This document shows positions 11,301 through 22,012 of a stretch of 64,000 nucleotides of DNA, piece by piece. A program made the translations under genes and the position numbers. Position 1 is the first letter of the stretch. Each line of letters starts with the position of its first letter. Under the pieces are notes generated by a model that saw only the letters and a list, made by a program, of their open reading frames with translations, ran no database searches and was not told the origin of the DNA. This DNA comes from Phaffia rhodozyma (taxonomy: Eukaryota > Basidiomycota > Tremellomycetes > Cystofilobasidiales > Mrakiaceae), in assembly GCA_014706385.1 (NCBI GenBank), contig JACGZH010000005.1, positions 1,240,001-1,304,000 on the forward strand. The letters are read 5' to 3'.

Positions 11301-13427
11301 TCTATTCCTCTCATCAACCAAAATAGAATACCAAGGCAATCCACCAGATCGGGTACTCGGTTGGCCGCGCCAGCGGAGCGTGCACAGAAATCGGAGCCAA
11401 AACCGAGTGCGGAGGATGATCCCGCTCTTCACGCATTGAGTCGTCCACCACCACCGGTTGATCCTGAAACTCTGTTCGTGTCTTAGTTCTTTCGTTTCAG
11501 GTTATCTTATCTTCACTATAGCGAAAACGATTGTTAATCTTAACCTTGTTGGTCCTTTGACTGATTCTTTCCTCATTTAGGATGTGTATGTGGCCAGCAA
11601 AAGGAAGAGGAGAGATCAATATCACAAAGGGAGATTTCTATCGGACGACATGGGATGCTGAGTACCTTAACGATACCATCATTGAATTCGGACTGAAGTG
11701 AGTATGTGTTTCGTTCTGTTCTTTCGGGAGTTAAACTGATGTTTTGCTTGTAAACGGGGCGTTGATCTTCAAAGGGAAACGTTTAGACGAGCTGTCGAAA
11801 AGCGACCGCAACTTACCGACGAGGTGCATATTTTCAACTCTTTCCTATACATGAAACTTACCGATCGAAAGTAAGTCCACTGTCCATCTTATAACCTGAT
11901 TACGGATCTGGGCTGAAGACTTATTTCTTGTGTCTTCCTATCCTCGTAGTGTTATCAAATCTGGGAAAGATCCTTGGGAGACGGTCAAGCGTTGGACGAA
12001 CGGCAAGGTCGATCTGTTTTCGAAAAAGTATATTGTCGTGCCAATCAACGAAGAGTAAGTTTTTGGATTCTGCTTCTTACAACATCAAGCCTTCAGTTGT
12101 GGCGAGAGCGACTGAGAAGAACAAAATAAACCGTCGTCGGATTTTGGTGATCGTTCCGTAGGTACCATTGGTATTGTGCCGTTATCGTCAATCCATCCGC
12201 CCTCTTGAGAGACCCTGCTGTACAACCAGAGGTAAAAGACGTTGAGGCCGCTGGTGCTGTTGCTGACGGCAATGATGGAGCCGATCAAGAGATGTCAGGT
12301 GCCGACGCCCCTGCATCGTCGGTGTAAGCTCTTCTTTCCCTTTCTTTTATTTTACTCTGATCCTTCGTACTTTTCTCGATTTGAGCTTACATTAAACGTC
12401 TGTGGCCTGGTTTGGACACAGTCCATATGTGCTCATTTTCGATTCGTTCGGAACGCCCCGGTCGGAACCGAGAAAAGTGTTGACGAAATATCTGCGGTCA
12501 GAAGCGGGGTTCCACAAGGCATGGGGTGAGAAAGAGGTCACTCCACTGGAAACAAAGAAAGTTGATGTTCGTCTGGTCATCGATATCGTTTTGAGAGAGG
12601 ATCTGCTCTTCGACTGCCTAGATGTTCGTATACTGACTTCGAGTCGTTCTGATACAGGTTCCATTACAACCTGACTATTCATCCTGCGGAGTGTACTTGC
12701 TCCACTACATCGAAGTCTTCTTTGATGACCCGGAAGCAGCACTGGAGAAAATTTTGGTGGGTCTCTCTGGTTCACTTAGATGCGTCTATCAAGTGATCGT
12801 CTGCTAATCGTGTGACGCGTGTTATTTGATCCTCTCACATAGCACCCTATTCCAAATCGAAACAAGGCCACCAGAACGGCGGATAGAAATGAATTCTGGC
12901 GGCAGTCGGAATTACCAACAAAGAGAGAGTCAATCAAGAACCAGTTACTTGATTTGCAAGCCGAGTGGAGAAAAGAAAATGGAATAGAGGACGGGGGATC
13001 TACCGAAGCCTTACCCTCATCAGTGACGGCTTCTGCTCCGTCTAGTACTGCAATCTCGGGCGCGAAGAAACCCACAGACAAATCGACGACCAGCACTTCT
13101 GTCCCTAACATTACTTCTCAGCCCAGTCCTAGATCTGTGCCCGCGAGTACAAGCTCGTCTGTATCGCAAGCTGAAGAGTCCTCTCCGTCGATGGTAAACC
13201 TCCGACAGATCATTCCGAAAGACTCGTCTGGGCCGACTCAATCGTTACCAGACAAGAAATTCACTCGCTCGGGAGGTGTGGTCTCATTGAAAGGGAAGCT
13301 AACAGAAACTTCTTTAGAGATTCCGCGCCGGGAAGACAAAATGGATGTCGAGCCTGGTGTATTCAAACCGCAGCCGCCCGAAGTTCACGAGCTGATGGAT
13401 TCGTCTGATGAAGATGGAGACTCTTAG
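8380..13427 (+). CDS. ULP2: Ulp2-type SUMO-specific cysteine protease
   Basis: C48 peptidase that removes SUMO, especially poly-SUMO chains, from nuclear proteins. Sixteen exons: 8380-8459, 8650-9069, about 9162-9336, 9557-10246, 10387-10629, 10716-10788, 10871-11003, 11139-11210, 11327-11473, 11581-11697, 11775-11870, 11950-12054, 12162-12323, 12422-12566, 12658-12756 and 12843-13427. Phases agree at every junction, giving 1113 residues, near yeast Ulp2 (1034). The N-terminal half is Ser/Pro rich with an acidic run. The protease core starts at YLNDTIIEFGLK. It shows catalytic His in YHWYCAVIV, Asp in LIFDSFG, Gln in VPLQPD and Cys in SSCGVYLLHY. The residue before the Cys is Ser, whereas the family has Asp. 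The long disordered C-tail is Ser/Thr rich. The exon 3 acceptor has three in-frame alternatives between 9145 and 9161. Confidence 0.93.
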
Positions 13428-13495
13428 ATCTATCTGTGAAGCTGGTTGTCTGCTTCTCTCTCTACCAATATTCGATACCATGCATATGTACGTAA

Positions 13496-13517
13496 GTGTG
13501 TGTGTGTGTGTGTGTGT
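13496..13517. repeat. (GT)11 microsatellite
   Basis: A run of eleven GT units lies just after the ULP2 stop, in the 317-bp gap before ASN1. Likely polymorphic; no function seen. Confidence 0.9.
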
Positions 13518-13604
13518 AAATATCAGCTGAAAGATAACGATCGGAAAGAAAAACTCGAAAACGAAGAAACATGAATTGAGCGGAAATAATTTCAAAAATC
13601 GCCC

Positions 13605-13610
13605 GAGTCA
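13605..13610. promoter_or_regulatory. possible GCN4/CPC1 core site upstream of ASN1
   Basis: GAGTCA (complement TGACTC) stands 135 bp before the ASN1 start. TGACTC is the core of the general amino-acid control activator site in fungi, and asparagine synthetase is a usual target. A single hexamer is weak evidence. Confidence 0.3.
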
Positions 13611-13744
13611 CTGATTTTTCGTTCAGCCCAAGTCAAATAAAAAAGAAGCCGCATCTTTTTTTTCCGCTCATTCTCCTTCTTTCTGTTCAACTTCATCAAT
13701 CTCTACATCACTCACTCATACAAGTACGCAGGTAAATCATTAGA

Positions 13745-16182
13745 ATGTGTGGTATCTTCTGCTGCTTCAAGAACAACAGCTCGATCACTCGAGCACAGGC
13801 CGTCGCTCTCTCTAAGCGACAGCAACACCGAGGACCCGATTGGACCGGCCTTGTTCAGATTCCTTCTGTGGGTGATGATGCTTCTTTCTTCTGCTCATCA
13901 GCCTGTAGAGTCGTCTCTTCTCTTCGGAGTGACTCGAAGGCCTTAGAAACTATCTTTCTTCTGGTAAGGTCTTGATTTACTGACAGTTCATGTCTCTTCT
14001 TATCGTGCGCCACCTTTCTTTCGGGTTTCTTCTCTTTTCTCCCTGCTTTCTCCTCTTCCTCTCTCGGACCGGATAGGCAGATTGTCTTCTCTGCCACGAG
14101 CGACTGGCTATCTGTGGTGTTGGTGAGTTTTGTTCTCTTTACCTCTTTTTCCGGCTGGCTCAACTTTACTCTCGGAACAGACTTATTGTAGACTCCATGA
14201 GAGGGTGTAGACGGAGTTGGGCTCCTCTTTTCATTCCTTTATAACCGCTGAACTTTCTTGGATTTTTTGTTTTTCAAATTAGATACCGGAGCCCAGCCCC
14301 TTGTGAGCGAGGATGAGACTATCTTCCTTTGCGTCAACGGAGAGATCTATAACCACCTCGACTTGCGAAAGTCGCTCACTAAGCCTGCTACCTTCAAGAC
14401 TCACTCTGATTGCGAGGTCATCATGCACATGGTCAGCAGGAAGATATTCTTACCCTTACACTTTCTCTCTAACTCGAAATCTGAACGAGTATGGTTTCCT
14501 TCCATCATATGTTCAACTTATGTCAAATAGTACAAGGAGACCGAGCCGGAACAGCTCTGCGCCAGCTTGGATGGAATGTTTTCTTTCACTTTGATTGACA
14601 CCTCTGTCTCGCCCGCTCGATTAATCGCCGCCCGAGACCCTATCGGAATCACTACTCTCTACCAGGGATGGAAGTCAAGCTCGCCAGAAACCGTGTTCTT
14701 CTCTTCCGAGCTTAAGGCTATCCACGATCAGTGCGACAAGGTGATTGCCTTCCCCCCTGGTCACTTCTACGACTCTGCCACCGGTGAGATCAAGCGATAC
14801 TACAAGCCGACTTGGTGGGACAGCGATGTCGGCGAGGTTCCCACTGGGGACGTCGACTACAAGGCTTTAAGGGAAACCCTCGAGATGGCTGTGAAGAAGC
14901 GATTGATGAGTGAGGTTCCGTACGGAGTGTTGCTCTCTGGTGGTCTCGACTCCAGTCTTATTGCTGCCATCGCCGCCAGGGAAACCGAAAAGGTCGCCCA
15001 GGCCCAACACAAGGCTCGGGAGCAGGCTCTTAGGAGAGGACCGTCCGGAACCGCTACCCCCGATAGCTCTGTTCAAGCCGAGGCTTCCCTGGCCACCTGG
15101 CCTCAGCTTCATTCGTTCTCCATTGGACTTCCCAACTCTCCTGATCTTTTGGCTGCCCGAAAGGCCGCTGCTTACCTCGGTACCGTTCACCACGAGTACA
15201 CCTTCACCGTCCAGGAGGGTTTGGACGCTATCGAGGATGTCATCTACCACCTTGAGACTTACGATGTGACGACCTGTCGAGCTAGTACCCCTATGTACCT
15301 TCTCAGCCGGAAGATCAAGGCTATGGGTGTCAAGATGGTGCTCAGTGGAGAGGGAAGTGACGAGATCTTCGGTGGTATGTTAGCATACCGGTTTATGTGC
15401 AGGTTGCTCAACTGTGTTCTCATCAACCGTCTTCTTGTTTTCTTGTATAGGTTACCTCTACTTCCACGCCGCGCCCGATTCTAAATCTTTCCACCAGGAA
15501 CTCGTCAAGCGAATCAAGAACCTTCACACCGCTGACTGCCTCCGAGCCAACAAGTGAGAATTTTCTTTCAACGTCTTTTTTTCCATTGATAATAGACTTT
15601 TGGGAAAGATAAAGAAGCTGACTAGTTCTCGTTTGGGTATCTACTTCTAGGTCCACCATGGCTTGGGGTCTTGAGGCTCGAGTTCCTTTCCTCGACAAGA
15701 AGTTCTTGGAGGTCGCTATGCAGATCGACGCGAAGCACAAGGAGTTCAGCAAGGGTGCTCACCAGACCGTGGACGAAGATGGTTGCCCCCGAATGGAGAA
15801 GTACATCATCCGAAAGGCGTTCGACTGCTCCCCCGATGGCGGAAAGCCCTACCTTCCGAAAAGCATTCTCTGGCGACAGAAGGAGCAGTTCTCGGACGGA
15901 GTCGGTTACTCTTGGATCGATGGCATGAAGGCCCACGCCGAGTCTCACATTACTGATGAGCAGCTCGCTAAGGCTGGTGAGAGATGGTCGGTCGATACTC
16001 CTGATACCAAGGAGGCTTACTGGATTCGAGAGGTCTTTGAGAAGCACTTCCCGTCCGAAGCTGCTGCCAAGACCGCCGTCCGATGGATTCCTCGAGCCGA
16101 TTGGGGTATGAGTTCGGATCCGTCCGGTCGAGCAGTCAAGATTCACGAGAGCGCTTACAACGCCGATGCTACTCAGGAATAA
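13745..16182 (+). CDS. ASN1: asparagine synthetase (glutamine-hydrolysing)
   Basis: Makes asparagine from aspartate, glutamine and ATP in the cytosol. Class II amidotransferase: Cys2 follows the initiator Met (MCGIFCCF), with RGPDW, CHERLAI and VNGEIYNH after it. The synthetase half has the PP-loop [22 protein letters not shown] and a [11 protein letters not shown] segment. Exons begin 13745 (to about 13867), about 14077, 14281, about 14531 (to about 15374), about 15451 and about 15652. A large exon holds most of the protein. The junction between exons 1 and 2 is the least certain (donor GTGGGT at 13868, acceptor near 14076), since the segment between RGPDWTG and HERL varies. Residues after the PP-loop include a Lys/Arg/Gln insert before the PQLHSFSIG segment. 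Arg is mostly CGA, suggesting strong expression. Confidence 0.95.
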
Positions 16183-16670
16183 ATACACGGCTGAAGTGGT
16201 TTAGACGGTCCTTGAGGCTCTCTGTTCTGTTGTTGTGTTTCTTTTGATTCTTTCCCGTTCAGATTGTATCGGTTAAATATAAAGAGAAGACAGAGAAAAG
16301 TCGGTGTAGTGCGTTTGTAGAATAGAGAATGAAAAGAAAAGAAAAACATGATTCATGGCTAAACTTTAATCAACACAGACCTCATTGTTCTCTCTGCTTT
16401 CTTGTACCAAAACAGTTGATGCCTTTAATGATGAAAGAACACTTCGAACGAGCACACGAAGAACCGAAGGAAAGAAAGAAGAAAGAAAGAAGATGGACTG
16501 ACGGCGGCGGTGCGCTGAAGGTGCTGTTCTAGAGATGATTCATCAGCCTTCGTCGTCAGTTCTTTAATCCATCCACCAACATCCAATCAGTCCATACCCT
16601 CATCTCTCTCTCGCTCACCTCACACATCCTCAACACTCTCAATCTCCTCCTCTAATCTGTCTCGTCATCT
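16183..16670. other. intergenic ASN1 - ATG18
   Basis: 488 bp in tandem arrangement: ASN1 3' UTR, then a pyrimidine-rich CT leader (16560-16670) before the ATG18 start. A 67-codon frame at 16329-16532 resembles nothing and is probably noise. Confidence 0.5.
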
Positions 16671-18748
16671 ATGGCCCCTACCAAGCAGAATCCAGATCTA
16701 CTGTACGTCGTTGTAGTATAGCTTCACAGCTCGGTCTCTTCCGGGAAACGTTTCAAAGGCTTTGTTTCACCTCTCTAGCGTTTAGTCAGAGACATTACTG
16801 AGCTCGTAACTCCTCTTTCTGCCTCTCTTCTTCGAGTCTTTAGCTTTGCAGGATTCAATCAGGATTACTCGTAAGTCTATCTGAACGTGTTGTCGCGTAG
16901 TTTTGGTAATTCCATCGGCCTAGCTGCACGGGATGGCTTCTTACTCTGGTGTGATCACATTGAGGGTGGTAGATGTATCTCGATAGGAACGAAGAACGGG
17001 TACACGATCATCAACTGTGATCCGTATGGGAAGATTCATTCAAAAGGTACGCGTCATGATAAGACATCTCGCATCGATCAGTGTCAAGTTCAATACTGAA
17101 CAGGGATCAACGGGTTATCCGTCCGTCTGGTTACAATGAACTCGTTCTGGGCACTGGTAGAACAAGGAGCCACAGGGATTGCTGAGATGTTGTTCTGCAC
17201 ATCCCTGGTCGCTCTGGTAGGAGCGGCAGATCAACCCAAAGAAAGCCCTCGAAGGTTGCACATCGTCAATACCAAGGTAGGCCGTGTCAAGTTTCTCCTG
17301 GTCTCCCTTTCGATTCTTGCCCTGTACAATAGACCAATCACTGATTCACCCTATTCTATCTTTGGTCGGGGGTTGTACTGGAATTTCGAATCCTCTACCA
17401 GCGCGAATCCACAATCTGCGAGCTTCTCTTTCCGACATCCATCTTGGCAGTCAAGCTGAACAGGAAACGGATGGTCGTTGTGTTGGAAGTGGAAATCTAT
17501 ATCTACGACGTAAGCACGATGAAGCTGATGCATACCATAGAAACAAGTCCAAATCCGAATGGTTCGTCTTGAGGAGCTTCTCTTTGTTGAATTTGATTCT
17601 TAAAAGATTTCATTGGTCTCGAAAAGCTGATATGAGGAATTCGTGTTTGTACTCGTTTAGCTATATGCGCCTTGTCGCCCTCGTCCACAAACTCTTACGT
17701 CGCGTACCCTGCTCCTGTTCCGACATTGACGTCTCCCCTGGCCTCCCCATCCCAACCGCCTCATCCCCAGCCGTCGACCCAACCTGGTGATGTCAACCTG
17801 TTTGATACAACCTCTCTATCGGCTTCGAACGTGATCCAAGCCCACAAGTCCCCGATCTCGTTCCTTGTTCTCAACTCGGCCGGCACTCTCCTGGCAACCG
17901 CCTCCGATAAGGGAACTGTTATCAGAGTGTGGACCGTTCCTGGCGCGGAGAAAGTCGCCCAGTTCAGACGGGGAAGTTATCCGGCAAAGATCTGGAGCAT
18001 CAACTTTAACCTGATGAGCACGCTTCTTGCTGTGAGCAGTGACTCGGATACAATCCATATATTTCAATTGCCCAAGCCGCCTGTCATAGGGGACACGTCT
18101 GCCGGAGCGAAATCCTCGTATTCATCTCTGACAGACCCGTCTGGATCATATGGAGTTGATCGGGGGAATGGAAATGGAAGATCGACAGAGAACGCCATTG
18201 TGCCTTCCTCATCCGCGACGGCCAGCTTCCGAAGGAGATCGATGTACCTTGGGAAACACCTTGCAGGAAGCGTGGGTGGTTATCTGCCGAGCGCGGTAAC
18301 GGAGATGTGGGAGCCCCAGAGAGATTTTGCGCATGTCAAGCTTAGGGGTGGTGGAGTGAGGTGTGTGGTTGCTTTAAGCGGGTTAGTCTGACCGTTTTTC
18401 TATGTTTTAAACTGTTATTCACTGAAGGATAAGTAAGAAAGAAGAGAAGAAGAGACGCGCTACTAAGCAGATATTTCGGTCTACACTTTCTGCACCATAC
18501 AGCACTACGCCTCAGGTGTTTGTTATTTCTGCGTCCGGCTTGTTTCACGCCTACAGTATCGATCTTGAGAATGGAGGAGAATGCGTGTTGATGAAAGAAT
18601 TTAGGTAGAGCCCTTCTTTATCGCTTCTTCATGACGTTTGACGTAAAGAAAGCTGAACTCTGACGGCCCTTCCTGGGGATTATCTGTCTTACTTATAATT
18701 CTTCGGAAAAGTCTGATAACGATCGATGACCCAAACTTGGGGTTATGA
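16671..18748 (+). CDS. ATG18: PROPPIN WD-repeat phosphoinositide-binding autophagy protein
   Basis: Seven-bladed beta-propeller that binds PI3P/PI(3,5)P2 and works in autophagosome formation and vacuole membrane turnover. It splices together as [60 protein letters not shown], then RESTICEL onward. The lipid-binding FRRG motif is encoded at 17963-17974. The blade carrying [20 protein letters not shown] precedes it, and [15 protein letters not shown] closes the propeller. The last exon gives [13 protein letters not shown] and a TGA at 18746-18748. About nine exons, the second coding one only about 27 nt. A Ser-rich loop after FRRG is longer than in yeast Atg18. It could instead be the Atg21/Hsv2 paralogue, but the long loop favours Atg18. 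Confidence 0.9.
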
Positions 18749-19450
18749 ACAAATTCGCTCGCTGTATTCTCTTCTTCCTCTTTCACCTACCCTCTACCTC
18801 GATTCGTTGCTTTCGTGGCGAAGTACCATCCTATCACCATTTTCCTTTCCTCTCCTCTCATTTTCGACTCTCCATTCTCCCGCTCCCCCCCTCCTCCTTT
18901 CCTTTGTCTTGGTCTCTGATTGTGGTTCTTTTCACGTCTCGGTTCGGAGCAATTAGCTTATTTCTCCAATGCGTCTTCTATAACAATTCCCATGACTGTA
19001 TGCTCTTTACCTCCATATGTGTGTGGGTGTTTTCTTTCTGTCCGTTGACGATTGATCAAAGGACCGGCCGAAGCAGATACAAAGAGGAGGGAGACCCCAT
19101 GAACGTCATGAACTCTTAAGCTTATACACAACCACAAACGGATACCAACTAGCTGGTACCATCAGTACGTAGACAGCCAACAAATGTTTTTTTCTCTGGC
19201 AATTTTATTTGTTTTCCATAAGTTCTTTCTCCAGTTGATTCGATATTTGTTTCTGGGAATAAGAAGCTTTCTTGGAGGAACAATTGTCTCGCGTTTTCGT
19301 CGCAGGGAGAGTAGACACAATATTTTGGTTGGAAGAAAATGATCATTAATGGGTCATAAAATTCCATCCCAAAAAGAAAAAAATTGATGGGGAAGGGGGT
19401 CCTAAAACTACAGCACAAGAGAAACGCAATGAAACATGGAAAGCGCTCGC
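18749..19450. other. convergent intergenic ATG18 / RPL4
   Basis: 702 bp between two converging 3' ends. C/T-rich on the plus strand (18770-18960). No coding, RNA or repeat signal that I can support. Confidence 0.5.
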
Positions 19451-20651
19451 TTAAGCAGAGTGAAGGGTAGAGAGGAAGGACTCTCCGGCCTTGCCACCGG
19501 CAACAGCCTTCTTGGCGGCTCCAGTCCTCTTGGTTCGCTTCTCCTGGACCTTGATGGCCGCTCGCTTGACGGAGGCGGCGTAAGGGTTGAGGGAAGCCAA
19601 CTTGGCGGGGTTTCGGAGAGGGTTCTTCTTCTGGGTGAAAGGTCGCTTGGCGATCTTGGGACCAGCAGCTCGGAGGACGGACTGGATCTCATCAGAGTTG
19701 ATGAGTCGGGTGACATCAGGGTTGGAGATCTTGGCGGTGGGGAGGAAGTAGTCCTTCTTGAGGGTGGAAGCCTTGTCGAAGGTTCCGTAGACCTCGTCGA
19801 GAAGACCGAAAGCACCCTCGGTCCAGATGACAAATCGACCGAGATGTCCTCCAGGAGCGAGGGAGAGCAAGTTGAGTCGTCGGACGTTGATGAGCTCGAC
19901 TCCGGGGATGTTTCGGAAGGCCTTGACGATACCCTTGTCCTCGTTGTAGACAACGAGGGGTCCTCGTCGCTGTCGGTGTCGTCGTCCTCGGAGCTTGCCC
20001 TGACCGGCTCGGAGCTTTCGGGAGTTGGAAACCTTGGCAACATCGGCGTAGGCGTTGGTGGCCTTGAGGAGAGCGACGGCCTCCTTGGTCTTGGTGTAAG
20101 ACTCAGCGGCGTCAGAGACGACGAGGGGAACCTCCTCGATCTGCTCGATTCGGTGACCTCGGGCAAGGACGAGGGAAGGAAGGGCGGAGGCGGCAAGAGC
20201 AGAGACGACGGCGTATCGCTTCTGGTTCTGGTTCACCTTGACGTGCCACTTTCGCCAGATCTTGGTCGGGGCGAACATTCGTCCTCCTCGGCACATGTTT
20301 CCGAAGGCGGCCTGTCCGGATCGGTGGGTACCGGATCCTCCGACTCGAGGAATTCGGGCGACGGCTCGACCAGTTCCCCAAGACTCGGCAGAGGTCTGCT
20401 CACCGGCGTTGGAAGCGACGGAGTAAGCCTGTCGCTTGTTCTTGGCCATGCTCTCTGAAAGAAAGATAGGTGAACGGAGAAAAGAGCGTGAGTAAGGATT
20501 TGGACAAAAGGAGTCGAAGGAACGTAAACGTACTGTGAACCTGCTGCACGACATCAAGCCTGATGGGGGCGGTGAGGACGGCAGGAAGGGGGAGGGAGCC
20601 GGAAGCCTCTCCAGCCTCGGAGTAGAAGGTGACGGTGGGTCGGGAAGCCAT
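19451..20651 (-). CDS. RPL4: 60S ribosomal protein uL4 (L4)
   Basis: Core protein of the large ribosomal subunit lining the exit tunnel. Two coding exons, 20651-20534 and 20454-19451, joined as [13 protein letters not shown], give 373 residues, normal for fungal uL4. Typical segments are [33 protein letters not shown] and [19 protein letters not shown] clean acceptor (ttttccag) two bases before the ATG shows a further intron in the 5' UTR. By hand count about 30 of 32 Arg codons are CGA, with three adjacent CGA-CGA pairs. Because of the strong codon bias the opposite strand is also open for 340 codons (19436-20458); that is a shadow. Confidence 0.97.
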
Positions 20652-22012
20652 TTCTGGAAAAAGTCAAATTTCGAATGTTAGTCGATCGATCGATGTTTCG
20701 CCACCAAGTGTTGTTTGACAGTTGCTTCTCCAATCACAAGTTGCTGGGGAACAAGAAAGTGGACTGGGGCCATTGGAGATGTCTAGGAAGAGAGCTCTAT
20801 GCTGTTTGAGTCGTCTTGGTTTCCATCCTCCTCTTTGCTTTCCTGCTTCTCTCCTCTTCTCCCCTTCCTTCTATTGAACTGAGCCCACTTAAGTGAGAAA
20901 AAAAGGAGGATCTAACCTAAAGAGTGTGCCGGGAAACTGATGATGAATGAAGCGAGAGTAGAACAAGAAGGTGAGCGTATGCTCTGTATGCTGTTCTATC
21001 ACGAAACTTGACTCTTACAGTCTTGAGGCTTGACGGGATGGGGGGAAAGAAGAAAAGGGGAGAAGGAAAAAAAAAAAGGAGACACCAGGGACGCAACCAG
21101 GCACGAGGGCAGTGAAAAAATTTGGCGCAGTCGGGGCGTCGATTTTCATCAGGGCCAGCTTCATCCCTGACGGGAAATTTCAGGGACACAAAAGGCCTGT
21201 TCCTGTCAGCGTTTGTCCACTCCGTTCCTTCGTCACCCCCAATGATCCCCATCCGAAGAACACGCTGCGTTCGACGTGCCTGGGGAATCGTTCCTGTTCC
21301 TGTTGCCGTTCCTGGCTTCCGATGCCCTGACTGATCCTTGTATCCTGAACAGATTACCTTCTCCATCCTTCTCCATTCTTTCTTCCTCCTCTGCTCTCTT
21401 CTCTTTCTGGGTTCTCTTCTCTCTGTAGTCGAGAAGAGGACACAGGGACAGGAGGAAGGCAAACAGGGAGAAAGGATGGAGAAACCGAGATAGAGGGTAC
21501 TGTACTAACCTTTAGTAGTTCTCGGGCTCTATCCCAATTTTTTTTGTACAACATATACCACATCGTCCTTCTTCTCCATACTTTATGCTCGCTCCATCCA
21601 AGCACCCTTACTCTATCCAAGACACTGCTCAGATCCCAAAGACTGTTGTTTTTCTGGGAAAGTAGGGGGAGAACGTACCGCAAACTCTCGATGACTAGCT
21701 CTTACAGGCGTCCGGTCTATTCTCTAGGCTGGCTCAAGCTCTTCCAGGCAGAGCCAGTTGGAGTCATCGAGTACAATCATTTCCTACCTTAGATGTTCCA
21801 TTTTCTCCTCAATGCAATGTTTTTTTCAATCTGTTCAACTCATCAAGAGACAACTGAGGACATTGAGGACATTTGAGACATTCAATGAATAGCAAAGCAA
21901 TGTACAATGCAAACTTGGTTAGTCAGCAAAGGAATGCATTACGTCTGTTGTCAGTCTTGTTGCATATCATCTTTCCGATCCCTCACACATCGAACCACCA
22001 CCCATCAACATC
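20652..22012. other. divergent region RPL4 / ARH1, including an RPL4 5'-UTR intron
   Basis: 1.36 kb. The RPL4 side holds a 5'-UTR intron ending at 20654. A candidate donor (gttaga) lies near 20917 on the minus strand, giving an intron of about 260 nt. I looked for C/D snoRNA boxes in it by eye and saw none. Several C/T-rich or A-rich tracts (20820-20870, 21060-21080, 21340-21420) fit promoter/UTR sequence. No supported gene. Confidence 0.5.

Noticed and set aside
19436..20458. 340-codon plus-strand open frame opposite RPL4
   Set aside because: It is the complement of a highly biased CGA/GAG/AAG-rich ribosomal protein gene; composition (Ser/Gly/Leu/Asp repeats) is that of an antisense shadow and it has no family features.
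20660..20917. snoRNA in the RPL4 5'-UTR intron
   Set aside because: No RTGATGA plus CTGA pair or ACA tail with hairpins was seen on the transcribed strand.
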